From the NCBI GenBank assembly GCA_021927905.1, contig BLLK01000045.1, forward strand, positions 1,488,001 through 1,552,000: 64,000 nt of DNA, written 5' to 3'. The position numbers and the translations under genes are program-made. The notes under the pieces are model-generated. The model made no database searches. It worked only from the letters and a program-made list of their open reading frames with translations, and was not told the origin of the DNA. The stretch comes from Chaetoceros tenuissimus. Taxonomy: Eukaryota > Bacillariophyta > Thalassiosirophyceae > Chaetocerotales > Chaetocerotaceae. Shown piece by piece: positions 22,079 through 32,629 of this stretch; position 1 is the first letter of the stretch, and every line of letters begins with the position of its first letter.

Positions 22079-22755
22079 TAGGATTTTCTAGGTGTTGTTG
22101 TTGACGGATTACTGACGTCATAGTCACATAGTATGTTCGTAACGAAGTAGATCCAGAGATCTCTTCCTCCCCTTTGCCTGAAAGGGGGGAGGGGCGTGAA
22201 AAAGTAAATACCGTGCGTGATTGATATTGTCCGAGATTACATCGAGATTTTCATTTCCTCTTCAAGAACAAATAATAAAGATACCGATTGGCGAGACTGG
22301 ATCTATCATATATTTGTAGGCATTTCATTTCAAAATTCATATCTTTTACACAGTTAGATTATGAAAAGTTATAATAGTCTATTTCTCTCAAGTATTTGAA
22401 ATGAGAAGTGTTCGCAAGAGAGAGAGAGAGAAGGCAAAAAATACTGTGAATGAATAAGGAATGGAGGAAAATTTGCTATTTCGTCTTTTCTTACTAGTAC
22501 GTACGTAGACCTTGAAGTAGAGAACCTTCCATGTATGTTAGGAAGCTTTTCCCTGTCGCCTTCTCCTCTACGAAGACTGTGAGGTGCGGCCCTTTGAGGG
22601 AAAGGAAGGTTCAGTATGTCACTTCCACACGTAATTTTCAGTGGACGACAACAATACAGAGAAAAAGTTAGGAAGGGTTCCGAACCGAAAACTAGTTGTT
22701 AGTATATCGTGAGAACTTTGAACAGAGTTAGAGTTTTTCAATCTGGTTCATTCTA
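22079..22755. other. intergenic: repeat-like flank, hairpin and promoter of the 7TM gene
   Basis: It begins with TAGGATTTTCTAGGTGTTGT, part of a roughly 40-bp motif shared with an intron at 36721-36764. A TGACGTCA site is at 22113-22120. A perfect-looking hairpin, CCTCCCCTTT/AAAGGGGGGAGG, lies near 22168-22195. A short GA microsatellite is near 22418-22433 and a TACGTACGTAG palindrome near 22497-22507. No gene is seen. Confidence 0.4.
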
Positions 22756-24951
22756 ATGATGCAATATTCTTATTCACCAACGCAATTCGACGCAATTCGA
22801 TATGCACGCCTTCTTTCTAGTGCAATATCGGTATTAACCACTGGCTTTTTCATCGGGTCAATTCTTGTCACATCGCAACTCAAATTGACACTTCCCATGA
22901 GAAGAATAATATTTTCCTTCTGCATATATGGATTGATTCATGGAATAGTGAACTTTGCACCAGTATTTTACCTTGATGAAGATTATATTAGAAGGCCATG
23001 TTCTATTGAAGGGTAAGTCTACTCCTATGATTATAGATTCTCCGAGCCACATCAAGTCTGAAAAACTCATACGGTGCATTCTTCTAATTTTCCGCCTTCA
23101 CTTCATTCTGTCAACTATAGCTTTTTCCGAACTATTAGTAATGCAGGAACTAGCCTATACCTGACTTCTATGTTAGTCTATTATTACTGCACAGTAAAAT
23201 TGAACATGACTGATGTGAAGTTCAAGAGAAAAGTAGAAGGTTTCCTTCACGTTTTCATTAACATTTACAGCTTCATTGGAGCAATAGTTATTGCAACATC
23301 CCGGCTCTATTTCACAGATGATAATGGTATTTGTGATGTTAGACCAAACCCATCATGTGCGACTGAAACAACTATTGATAGCACCTGTAAGAAGGAGAAT
23401 GTCAAAGCTACTGCCTTGAGATGGGTATTTTCAGATGCTTTGATCGTTTTAAACTTTCTCTACATTATTGTTGTATGGAGAAAAGTAAACCAAGCTGTGA
23501 CTAGAACAAATAAACAGAGCAATATTCGTAGGTTCGGAGCCCAATCCTCGTGTAATGCGACACCAAATACAACCTCTCAAATCTTGAAAAGATTTGCCGG
23601 AGTAATCGGCTTCTCTGAAAATTCTAGAACTAGCAAGTCAAGACAGCATCCTCCTTCACGATATTCTTCATTCTCAAGGAATAGACAACAGTCTATGTCT
23701 CGGAATTCTGCAGTTGCAAAAGATCAGTCTGACTGTAAAATTGGCGAAGACGGACTTCAAATGACAAGAAATGAACTATCATCACCATCCCGTTCTGGAA
23801 TTCTGAGGACAATGTCTCGAAAATACTCTGCACTAGATTCCAACATTATCGATGCCGAATCCAATCGTAGACCGAGTCGCGGATCTCGAATAGAGTCGGT
23901 CGAGCATGTTCAAAGTAGGCCGCCGTCTTCTTCTTCCAGAAGGATACCAGACTTTAACCTCAGCGAGGTCAGATCAAAGGCGAGTGAGGTAATATCACCT
24001 CTTGAAGATATTGGTGAAAATGGCATGGAAAGGAAAAAATTGCGTCGAACTTCCGTGCCAAAACGGAGGAGATCAACCAGGATTCAAATTCAAAAAGAAC
24101 TCATCAATTTACAAAGCAAATTATTCATTTCCTTCTATGTTTTAGTCTGGATATTTCCTCTCTGCTGCCAGTAAGTATTGACATTCTCGATTTATTATTA
24201 TTGTTATTGTTTATTTTTGCAGACATTACTGACTTTGAATGATTTTTCCAGCATTGCTGATCTGGTAGATAAGGGAGTTCCTTTCGCGCTCATGATTTGC
24301 TCGCTTCTGTTGAATCCATTAGTTGGATCCTTAGGTTGTTTTCTCTATTGCTTTCCTCACATCATGTCGAAAGTCCGTACACGTGATACTTCGTGGTGTT
24401 CCACAGCATTTGAAGTTTTGAAAAAGGGAGGAGATGGTGATAGAATAGGTGTTTCCAGGAGAAGAAACTCTGTCTTTGACCAGGACAAAGGCGGAAATGT
24501 GCTCACTAGATTCGTATTGAAAACACTTTCGAAAAGTAAAAGAAAGAAAAGATCAAGGGAAAAGAGCAAACAGAGAAATTGTCTGGGCCTTTCTGTTCAT
24601 GATATTGAATCATTGAGACAATTAAACGCCGACGAAGACGGCACTTTCAAAACAGAGAAGACGTCTCCTCTCAAGAAACCGAAAAAATCAAGAGAAAGCG
24701 AACAGAGAAATTGCCTGGGCCTCTCTGTTCATGATATTGAAGTATTGAAACAATTAGACGCCGACGAAGACGAAATTTCCACAAAAGAAAGGATGTCTCC
24801 TCTCGAAGTTGGTCACACTGAATTGGTGGCAGGCAGCAAAAGTGCGGAAAATATCGATTGCGTGAAGAAGTTAGATGAAGAAGAGCAATTAAACTGCGAA
24901 CAAGATTTGAATGATGTGGAACTTTGTTATGATGAAGTCAACAACACTTAA
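22756..24951 (+). CDS. seven-transmembrane receptor-like protein (662 aa, three exons)
   Basis: The exons are 22756-23012, 23139-24170 and 24252-24951; the introns of 126 and 81 bp keep phase. Seven hydrophobic segments are visible. TM1 and TM2 are in exon 1 (SAISVLTTGFFIGSILV, FCIYGLIHGIVNFAPVFYL). TM3 follows the first junction (TSLYLTSMLVYYYCTVKL). TM4, TM5 and TM6 are in exon 2 (ending YVLVWIFPLCC). TM7 is in exon 3 (PFALMICSLLLNPLVGSLG). Between TM5 and TM6 is a long Ser/Arg-rich cytoplasmic loop of about 190 residues. The C-tail is basic, then acidic. The layout fits a cAMP-receptor-like or other G-protein-coupled receptor, but class-defining motifs are weak and the ligand is unknown. 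Confidence 0.75.
24571..24772 (+). repeat. 132-bp coding tandem duplication in the receptor C-tail
   Basis: CAGAGAAATTG[T/C]CTGGGCC starts a nearly identical block at 24571-24640 and again at 24703-24772, offset by 132 bp (44 codons). Both encode QRNCLGLSVHDIE..(R/K)QL(N/D)ADED. The frame is preserved. Confidence 0.85.
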
Positions 24952-25003
24952 ATTGAAAAGAAGATGTAAACCTAGACCCAGCTCAAATAGGGTTAAAAGA
25001 TAT

Positions 25004-25878
25004 TTATTTACTCTCTTTCGATAGCAAGTATTTCTGATAGGCTTCTCCTGTCAAAGATGATATGTCACGAGCACCAATTGCTTTCAAAAATGGGTCTTCC
25101 TCATCTGAGTCATTTTCATCTGACATCAAATCCTTTTCTTGAATATTTACATCTTGTTCTTCCTCCTCTTGGCTTGATTTATTTTCTTCCTTTTCATCAT
25201 TCTTCTCAGTCTTTGCAGCAGCTTCGACTTCTTCTCTCAATCGACGACGTTCCTCTTTAGCTGCCTGTTTCTCTCTTTCTCTAGTCCTTTCAACTTTTCT
25301 TTCTATAGCCTTCGATTCTCTCAGTTTCAATGGTCTACCGAGCTTTTCTTCCATTTTTGTAATTAGATCATCGACTTCTTGATCAACACCTGAACCTTCA
25401 CCATCTTCAGGAAGAGCCCTATCTTTGCAACAAATTGCACAAACTACAAAATCATCTGAATATGTTTCTTCTTGATTATCTCCATTTTCATTGGTATCAG
25501 ACCCTGTCACTGTAAGAGACTTCATTTTGTTAAACCCCCTCTCTGACCGACTGCATCCTTTGCAAATGGTATGGTATGCAGCTGTGATGTTTCTATTCAT
25601 ACATATGTTGCATTTACTCGGTTGGGTTAGTGGTTTGTATTTACGATATTGCTTTCTCCATTCTATTTTATCATAACATCTTCTACAGACTCCTGTATTT
25701 GGAGAGGCCAAAATCTTTTCCGTCAATTTTGATTTTGGATTGTGCCTGAATGGATTTAATTTCAAAACTAGGAATTAGAGAAAGAAAGTGTTCATATTTC
25801 ATTCATTTCCAGTTAGACTTACTTGAAGGAAAAAGTATTTTGGTGGGCCGGCTTTCTTCCTTTTTTCTTCGGTGGCAT
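25004..25878 (-). CDS. C9orf85-like (DUF2039) protein, two exons (265 aa)
   Basis: A short first exon (25878-25823) encodes MPPKKKGRKPAHQNTFSF and joins across a 77-bp intron to 25745-25004. The junction QNTFSFKHNPKSKL matches the conserved start of the C9orf85/DUF2039 family. Next come paired Cys motifs: GVCRRCYDKIEWRKQYRKYK, CNICMNRN, YHTICKGC and, further on, CAIC. This pattern suggests a zinc-binding N-terminal domain. The remaining half is a charged coiled coil (ERKVERTREREKQAAKEERR) with an acidic tail not found in the shorter animal proteins. Function is unknown across the family. It converges on the 7TM gene. Confidence 0.85.
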
Positions 25879-26251
25879 ATTTTCGTATTGTAAGGAGACA
25901 GATGTGATTTGGTATGGGAAGTAATAAATACTCTGATGAATGTATTCTGTTCACACACAATGAATACCATAATGTTCGTACCTATTTCTTTTTTCTTTTC
26001 AGTTTTTAGGAAAAAATGAATGGTTGTTGGATGATGGTGCATAGTGCAGTGACTCTAAACGAAAACGGGTGATTAACGCTCATATTTCTAAAATTACTGT
26101 AATAAATCGATGTTTTATAGTTATAATTTATTACAATAGCATGCCATGTCCTCTTATTTTTGACAATCTATTCAGATCTTTATCAATTTCACTACGTGTG
26201 TAGAATGTAGTTGTAAAATAAGAAAGTTCTCAAACTAGTTAGAGTCAAAGT
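25879..26251. other. intergenic stretch
   Basis: 373 bp between the start of the C9orf85-like gene and the stop of the oligopeptidase gene, both on the minus strand. AT-rich; it should contain the oligopeptidase 3' UTR and the C9orf85-like promoter. I see nothing else in it. Confidence 0.3.
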
Positions 26252-28657
26252 CTACACTAATCCCAGCTGCTCCAAAAGAAATCCATAATCAAAGGACAGC
26301 TCCTTCAAATATTTGTAACGATCTGATGCAGAGAAGTGACCAGCAGACATGTCCAATTTCAAGCATACCGGTCCAGACTCTTCCGAGTTCTGCTTATGGC
26401 GAAGTTCTGCAGTGAATTTGGCGGGCTCCCAATACTGAACTCTTGGATCGTGTAGACCACCAGTTAGCAAACATGCAGGATACTTTCCTCTTTCTTTCAC
26501 GTTATTCATAGGTGAGTAACCCATCATATAGTCAAAGAACTTTTCCTCGTTTGGGTTTCCCCACTCCTCCCATTCCCCACACGTAAGCGGAATCGAAGAA
26601 TCCGTCATGGTTGCAACTACATCAACAAAAGGGACTCCAAGGATAGCAGCCTTGAATAATTCAGGAGCTTGATTAATAGAAGCACCAATCAAAAGACCAC
26701 CTGCACTCCTTCCTTCTATGGAAAGCTTGTCCGAAGTGGTCATCTTTTTCTCCTCAACAAGCCAACGAGCAATGTCAACGAAATCGTTAAACGTATTTTC
26801 CTTACAAAGGTACTTTCCTCCATTCGGTTCTTCGTACCACTGCCTTCCCATTTCTCCTCCTCCTCTGATATGAGCTGTAATGTAAACAATCCCTCTATCG
26901 AGAAGTGATAGTCTTGTAGAGCTAAAATCTGCCTCTGAACAGGCACCGTAGCTACCATAACCAACCAAATGAACAGGAACCGGTTCCCCAGAATCTACAT
27001 GCTTCTCCATGGTCTCACGTTTATATACCACACTGATTGGTATCTCTGTATGCCCGTCTCTAGATGTTACGGTAAGGCGCTGACAATCGTACTTATTCTT
27101 ATCATACGAAGGCACATTCTTCGCTTTGACAACTCTTCTGATTTCTTTGTTATTAGGATCATTCATGGAAATTTCAAGACTTTGTAGAGGAGTGATCATG
27201 GAATCGTAATAAAGCATCAGCTTTTTGCTATCAAAGTTGTAGTTTGCACTAATACCTACATCATATGCAGTCTCCTCAAATTCAAGCTGTGTTGATTTCC
27301 TAACGGTGAAAGTTCCGTTATCATCTTCTATCTCCATCACCCAAACACGAGGAATACCATCGAATCTACCAGCAGCTGCAATATGATTCTCAAAGGTTTG
27401 AACACCGTCAAGACTACGATCATATCCACCATCAAATAGCTTTACTTCTTGACCATCTTCCATCATTGTAACGTCTTTCCACTGTGACTCATCTTCGCCG
27501 ACTTTACAAATCATGAGTCTCATATTTGGTGTTTCGTCAACGTTGGACGTGATGATCCAGTTTCCATTCCAATGGTCAACCTCATACAAAACCTTCTTTC
27601 TTTTCTTCGCAACACATTCAAGTGTGGAGTTTTCATCGGTCAAGTCGAGATAGTAAACTTCAGATGTTTCAGAACTCGAGGTTTCAATCAGAAGATATTT
27701 GTCGTCAGAAGATTTCCCAACACTAGTCCAAAACAAGTCGTCATCTTGCTGAAAGATCAACTCATCCTCTTTGGATCCATCTAAAACTCTACGAAAGATT
27801 TGATAAGGTCTTTGCGCGTCATCCATTTTCACATAAAAGATTGTATTTTCATCTGATCCCCATACAGCTCTTCCATAGCATTCGATACTTTCATCATGAT
27901 CAATGATTTCTCCAGTTTCAATATCCTTCACATATAGAGAGTAGATTTCATTGCCACTAAAGTCTGCAGTGTATACTAACTTCTTTTGTGATTTCGAAGT
28001 CGACACTGAAGATACAGAACAGTATGGTTTATCTTTTCCCAGTGCATTTACGTCAAGATAGATCTCCTCACCTGGCAAGATTGGCGATTCGGACGTACCG
28101 TCCCAGTCCACATTGACATTTTCGCCAGAGTAAGGTGCACGACAGTAGACTTTGTAACTATCACCCTTGTTTGTGCGTGTGTAGTACCAATATTTTCCAT
28201 CTTTAGCAGCTGGAGTGGTATAATCCGTTTCCTGAATGCTTGCAATGAATTCATCATAAAGTTTTGATCTTAAATCTGCTAGATGAGCAGTCATATCCTC
28301 TGTATATTTGTTTTCAGCTTTCAAATAAGCAAGAACTTCTTCGTTCTTTCTTTCGTTATCACGAAGCCAGCCGTAGGGATCTGGTATCTTGCGAGGAGGA
28401 TCCAAGAGTGCATTTGTACTGTCTTCACTTTGACGAATGAGTTTAGACTTGAGCGGATGGTCGTCTGGGAGTTTCCCTGCTAGGACGTATCTATCTTCTT
28501 CACGTCTTGCAACTGGGGGCTTGATAATGGGAGTGCCGGTAGTAGTAGATGCCATTCTTAGTTTAGTGATGTTTGGTCGAAATGCTGTCGCAGATGATGT
28601 GGAAAGGAGGCAAGCTATAGAGTAAAGAGTCTTTCTTGAATGATTGTGAAGAATCAT
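26252..28657 (-). CDS. plastid-targeted oligopeptidase B, prolyl oligopeptidase family S9A (801 aa)
   Basis: It is a serine peptidase that cuts short peptides after basic residues; in a plastid it could degrade transit peptides. An N-terminal beta-propeller (from about PDPYGWLRDNERKNEEVLAY) precedes the hydrolase domain. Counting from the ATG at 28657, the triad is Ser651 in EGRSAGG, Asp737 in GLHDPRV and His774 in SAGHFSAS, all in the usual order. From that ATG the protein begins MILHNHSRKTLYSIACLLST and then SSATAFRPN, a signal peptide ending in an ASAFAP-like A-F site. The longer frame upstream starts on GTG; another ATG is at 28735. An ATG at 28555 (MASTTTG) would give a form without the presequence. 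Confidence 0.9.
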   Translation of the reverse strand: MILHNHSRKTLYSIACLLSTSSATAFRPNITKLRMASTTTGTPIIKPPVARREEDRYVLAGKLPDDHPLKSKLIRQSEDSTNALLDPPRKIPDPYGWLRDNERKNEEVLAYLKAENKYTEDMTAHLADLRSKLYDEFIASIQETDYTTPAAKDGKYWYYTRTNKGDSYKVYCRAPYSGENVNVDWDGTSESPILPGEEIYLDVNALGKDKPYCSVSSVSTSKSQKKLVYTADFSGNEIYSLYVKDIETGEIIDHDESIECYGRAVWGSDENTIFYVKMDDAQRPYQIFRRVLDGSKEDELIFQQDDDLFWTSVGKSSDDKYLLIETSSSETSEVYYLDLTDENSTLECVAKKRKKVLYEVDHWNGNWIITSNVDETPNMRLMICKVGEDESQWKDVTMMEDGQEVKLFDGGYDRSLDGVQTFENHIAAAGRFDGIPRVWVMEIEDDNGTFTVRKSTQLEFEETAYDVGISANYNFDSKKLMLYYDSMITPLQSLEISMNDPNNKEIRRVVKAKNVPSYDKNKYDCQRLTVTSRDGHTEIPISVVYKRETMEKHVDSGEPVPVHLVGYGSYGACSEADFSSTRLSLLDRGIVYITAHIRGGGEMGRQWYEEPNGGKYLCKENTFNDFVDIARWLVEEKKMTTSDKLSIEGRSAGGLLIGASINQAPELFKAAILGVPFVDVVATMTDSSIPLTCGEWEEWGNPNEEKFFDYMMGYSPMNNVKERGKYPACLLTGGLHDPRVQYWEPAKFTAELRHKQNSEESGPVCLKLDMSAGHFSASDRYKYLKELSFDYGFLLEQLGLV

Positions 28658-29010
28658 GTACGTTAGTCCTTCGTATTCTCTGAATAGATTTCTATGGTTT
28701 TGATGATGCAATATTATGGAATTGAATCGAATCATCGGGAAGTTTTCAGCCTTAAGGTACTTCACATCATATCTTCAGCCTAAGGCGATGAAGTCAGAAG
28801 TCAGAGAGAATGCTGAGAACGTCATTGTTCATAATTGACTAATTTAGCAATTTACCATAGTAGCCGCGCCTCCACCACAAAAATGAAGAGAAAAAATTGG
28901 AAAAGCGAAGATTTCTTTGCTTCATGTGTTCATCAATAACAAACATATTCATGTGAAAACCAGAACATATTCATACTCATAGAAACATTTACTCCTCAGC
29001 TGTACTTTCA
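28658..29010. other. divergent promoter region, oligopeptidase B / DnaJ
   Basis: 353 bp between two divergent start codons, both of organelle-targeted proteins. It is AT-rich with a short GC-richer patch (AGTAGCCGCGCCTCCACCAC) near 28858-28877. No other feature recognised. Confidence 0.3.
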
Positions 29011-30381
29011 ATGACAATCATTGCAAAAAGTCAAAGGGTGTTGAGCAGAAGTTCTTTATTATCTAGAACTGCGCAACATATCCCTTCACAAGACTCTTCG
29101 AAACTCACTCTGCAAAATGAGCAGCAACATACAAGACAGACATCTGCGCATAGCTCTCCTATCAATGCCAGATGCTATTCTATACTGAGTAATGGATCAT
29201 ATATGAGAAATCATGTGAGTCTGAAATCCACCTCGTCATGTCCATCCAGTACTCGTTTCTTTTCCTCCAAAGCCGATTTTTATGATGTGCTTGGAGTTTC
29301 GAAAGGGGCAGACAAGGGTACAATTAAAAAGGCGTATTTCAAATTAGCCAAAAAGTACCATCCTGATACTAACAAAGGAGATGAAAAAGCTTCTGAGAAG
29401 TTCAAAGAAGTGACTGAAGCGTATGAAGTACTGTCAGACAATAAGCAACGTGAATTGTATGATGCATATGGCCATGCCGGTGTAGATCCAAACTCTGGTT
29501 TCGGTGGTGGAGCAGGAGGCAATCCATTTGGGGGAGGAAATCCATTCGGTGGTGGAGCTGGAGGATTTGACTTTGGGAATGGTAGCTTTCACTTTCAAGG
29601 AGGTGGTGGACAGCAAATTGATCCAGAAGATTTATTCGATGCTTTCTTTGGAGGTGGAAGAAGGAGACCACGGGGTCCAAGACGGGGAGCTGACTTACAA
29701 ATGCACATAAATTTGAAGTTCAAGGATGCTGTTTTTGGTACTAAACAAGATTTAGATGTGAGGTATCAAGTACAAGATCCATCTACTGGTAGAGTAGAAG
29801 TGAAGGAACGTTCCGTGGAATGTTCTATTCCTGCAGGTATAGATTCTGGCATGAATTTGAGATTGGCTGGACAGGGTGCTGAAGGAGATCCAGGAGCTCC
29901 AAGTGGAGATCTATTGGTCACTGTCATAGTAGAGGAGGATGACTATTTCATCAGAGATGGTGCAGATGTCCACGTAGAAATCCCAATAAGTGTGACACAA
30001 GCAATTTTGGGTGGAAGAGTCGATGTGGAGACATTGGCAGGAAGTGCAGAACTGAAGATTCCAAAGGGCTGTCAAGCAGATACCAAATTAATGATGAGAG
30101 GTAAAGGAATTCCATATTTAAGAGGTAGAAAGGATCAAAAGGGTAACCAAATAGTCCATTTAAAGATTCAGATTCCAAAGAAAATCACTGAAAGGCAAGA
30201 AGAACTTCTGCGAGAGTTTGATGCGGAACAAGAAAAAAGTGGACATGGGATTTTTGGAAATATAACACAAGCAGTTGGGTCAACTTTTGAGTCTTTCTTT
30301 GGAAAATCTGATTCAAAGAAGAGTGACTCCGAAAAGAAAGAAAACTCAGAAGAGAAGAAAGACGGCAAAGATGCAGCCTAG
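29011..30381 (+). CDS. mitochondrial DnaJ/Hsp40 co-chaperone lacking the zinc finger (456 aa)
   Basis: It stimulates Hsp70 ATPase and hands over unfolded clients. Residues 1-85 are Arg/Ser-rich with almost no acids, ending [14 protein letters not shown], a typical mitochondrial presequence. The J domain (about 88-155) contains [18 protein letters not shown], so HPD is intact. A Gly/Phe-rich linker ([20 protein letters not shown]) follows. The client-binding C-terminal domains are present ([53 protein letters not shown]). The four CxxCxGxG repeats of type A proteins are absent: DAVFGT is followed directly by about 15 residues and the next strand. The C-terminus is Ser/Lys/Glu-rich. Intronless. 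Confidence 0.92.
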   Translation: MTIIAKSQRVLSRSSLLSRTAQHIPSQDSSKLTLQNEQQHTRQTSAHSSPINARCYSILSNGSYMRNHVSLKSTSSCPSSTRFFSSKADFYDVLGVSKGADKGTIKKAYFKLAKKYHPDTNKGDEKASEKFKEVTEAYEVLSDNKQRELYDAYGHAGVDPNSGFGGGAGGNPFGGGNPFGGGAGGFDFGNGSFHFQGGGGQQIDPEDLFDAFFGGGRRRPRGPRRGADLQMHINLKFKDAVFGTKQDLDVRYQVQDPSTGRVEVKERSVECSIPAGIDSGMNLRLAGQGAEGDPGAPSGDLLVTVIVEEDDYFIRDGADVHVEIPISVTQAILGGRVDVETLAGSAELKIPKGCQADTKLMMRGKGIPYLRGRKDQKGNQIVHLKIQIPKKITERQEELLREFDAEQEKSGHGIFGNITQAVGSTFESFFGKSDSKKSDSEKKENSEEKKDGKDAA

Positions 30382-30484
30382 ACTCCATTAGAAATAAAGT
30401 TTTAGAATGACGATATCTTTCATGTACAAACGAAATCTATTTATTTAGGAATTTAGTTTACATTATTTTACATGCGCGAAAGAA

Positions 30485-32629
30485 CTACCTTCTTTCGGTT
30501 CCGCAGATCAGACAGGCTAGTGCAAATGGTTTCTCATTGACAAAAGTACATGCTTTACAGTCCCACGATCCATCCTTTGTCATGCTTTCATCTTCAGTGG
30601 CTTTTTTAGGGAAAGCTGATTTGTTCACCGCCATCTTATCAGCCTCTGGAAGTGCACGCTTGCTTTGGGAAGAAAGCATGGTCTGAATCAACGAAGATGC
30701 CTTTACTTTCTTTGATGGGACCACTTTCTTTCTTTTCTTAGAAGGCGATATACTATCACCATCAACTTTTTCATCACCGTCTAACACAATTGGTTCGTCT
30801 ACATCTGTCTCTTTTGTATGTGTAACCTTGGAAGTATTCTGCGAAAAAAGGTCACGAATATTTTGGCTTCCATGGTCATCTATATCCACCCTTTTTACTG
30901 TGCTAGATAAAGCCTTTGGTTTTAGCCCATCCATGTTACCATTGCGGTTGGAACGACTTCCATGCTTGATATAGACAGCTTCTGCTTGCCTTTTTGTAGA
31001 AGTTTGCTTTCGGATAGACGAAACTTTATCTTTTGCAATCTTTGCACTTTCTTTCTCGTCTACTATTGGTTTCGGATAATACATTATTTCTGTATTTGAT
31101 GATTTTGGTTTGAAGGCAATCAGTGTCTGTTGTGAATTTGCCTCGTCGTTATTTTCGCTGCCTATTATGATTCCAAGCTTTTCTTGCATAGCAGGTTTCA
31201 TCTTCCATGGCTCGTGTATGTGTTCCAGAGGCACGTTTCTAAGTTCTGGTATGTATTTCTTAATGAAGGTGCCTTCGGGGTCTTGGTCTTTACCTTGTTT
31301 GGTTACATTGTAAACTCGCATAGCATTGATACCTGTAGTGCCGGCTTGCATCTGAAGTTGTGGATAGTGAATACCGGGTTCATAATCAAGGAAGACTCGA
31401 GCCATATGATATGAAATTCTTGACCAATCTAGCCACAAGTTGTACGTCGCAAAGGAAATCAACATTGCACGCATTCGAAAATTCAGCCATCCGTGCTTCA
31501 GCAGACACCTCATGCATGCATCAACAAATGGAAATCCTGTATTTCCTGTACTCCATGCTATGTAATAATCTTCATTCCAATCACCTGGTTGCCGTCTCAA
31601 ATGCTGATATGCTGGACATAGGTCCTGTTTTTCCATCATTGGTTCAGATTCCAACTTTTGAATGAAATGGCTTCTCCAGTGCATCCTACTACTAAAGGCT
31701 GACAAGGACCTTAGAAATGGACCATCAATCGGATCCAATGTCTTCTTCTTCTTCTTTGTTCTTAATTCTTCTTGCCTTTCTTTCAGCTTATAAATCACAT
31801 AACGAGTGCTCAGATGGCCCCATGTAATGTAAGGGGATATTCTCCCCCCGGTAGTCCATGACGAGTTTGGTGAAGAAATTCCAGATGAATAATGCCTTCC
31901 TCGATTTTGTAAAAAAGTTGTTAATGCGGTCAATCCAAGTGTTTCCCCTCCCAATTGGCGATCTTCTCGATCATGCCTATGCTCCGGAGGTAACTCCAAT
32001 AGTTCATCTTCATCTGGATATAAAGGACTATCACATTGCCCATGCAATTTCAAACCTTTCACTAAACATTCTCGCATCGCAGTAATTTCCTCTTGACTAG
32101 GCGTATGATATAACGGCTGACATATAAAAGACTGAAAGTGCTTTGAGAAATCATCTCGCGATTTCAAACACCTTTTGACACCCGTCTGATTGAATTCCGT
32201 AATGGGAATATTATTAGCCCTGCACCATCTTCGTACAGCTTTGTCGCGCGCAAATGATTTCAGATGACCAGTTTCTTCATGTGTCAGTATTCTATTAATA
32301 CCTCCCATATGCCTAGTTTGCTGCAGTATCGAGTTGAAGGTGAAGACAATACCTGCATGGCATACAGTGATTACTTGAAATTTGTATTTCTCTCTTGCTG
32401 CATGAGTTTCATCCATCGACGGTATATTGCCACTGAGCCTCTTGTCTAAATCTATGAGTCCTTCATTCACAAAACAAACATGCGACCCATGAACTGATTT
32501 TTCCTTTAATTGATCGGGCTCGTAGTTGTAAATTATCATCAGAGGTCGTCGAGAGCATGATTTGGTAATTTCTCCAAAAGGTCCGTGATCATTTATTCTG
32601 ACGTCTCTTTTCAACCAAACAATATCCAT
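30485..32629 (-). CDS. photolyase/cryptochrome family flavoprotein with C-terminal RanBP2 zinc finger (714 aa)
   Basis: It binds FAD and either repairs UV photoproducts or senses blue light. The N-terminal alpha/beta domain starts at once with DIVWLKRDVRINDHGP and carries HEETGHLKSFARDKAVRRWC. The FAD-binding helical domain shows SWTTGGRISPYITWGHLSTR, AWSTGNTGFPFVDACMR, LKHGWLNFRMRAMLISFATY, LWLDWSRISYHMARVFLDYE and GINAMRVYNVTKQ. The last 200 residues are a disordered basic tail with a KKRKKVVPSKK-type nuclear signal. It ends in WDCKACTFVNEKPFALACLI followed by CG, a RanBP2-type zinc finger (W-x-C-x2-C-x10-C-x2-C). No plastid presequence is seen. I cannot assign repair versus photoreceptor type. 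Confidence 0.9.
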   Translation of the reverse strand: MDIVWLKRDVRINDHGPFGEITKSCSRRPLMIIYNYEPDQLKEKSVHGSHVCFVNEGLIDLDKRLSGNIPSMDETHAAREKYKFQVITVCHAGIVFTFNSILQQTRHMGGINRILTHEETGHLKSFARDKAVRRWCRANNIPITEFNQTGVKRCLKSRDDFSKHFQSFICQPLYHTPSQEEITAMRECLVKGLKLHGQCDSPLYPDEDELLELPPEHRHDREDRQLGGETLGLTALTTFLQNRGRHYSSGISSPNSSWTTGGRISPYITWGHLSTRYVIYKLKERQEELRTKKKKKTLDPIDGPFLRSLSAFSSRMHWRSHFIQKLESEPMMEKQDLCPAYQHLRRQPGDWNEDYYIAWSTGNTGFPFVDACMRCLLKHGWLNFRMRAMLISFATYNLWLDWSRISYHMARVFLDYEPGIHYPQLQMQAGTTGINAMRVYNVTKQGKDQDPEGTFIKKYIPELRNVPLEHIHEPWKMKPAMQEKLGIIIGSENNDEANSQQTLIAFKPKSSNTEIMYYPKPIVDEKESAKIAKDKVSSIRKQTSTKRQAEAVYIKHGSRSNRNGNMDGLKPKALSSTVKRVDIDDHGSQNIRDLFSQNTSKVTHTKETDVDEPIVLDGDEKVDGDSISPSKKRKKVVPSKKVKASSLIQTMLSSQSKRALPEADKMAVNKSAFPKKATEDESMTKDGSWDCKACTFVNEKPFALACLICGTERR

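Noticed and set aside
21742-22104. 120-aa ORF across the right inverted repeat, partly mirrored at 15943-16308
   Set aside because: The similarity comes from the 380-bp repeat itself. The two frames diverge as soon as the repeat ends and the peptide has no family features.
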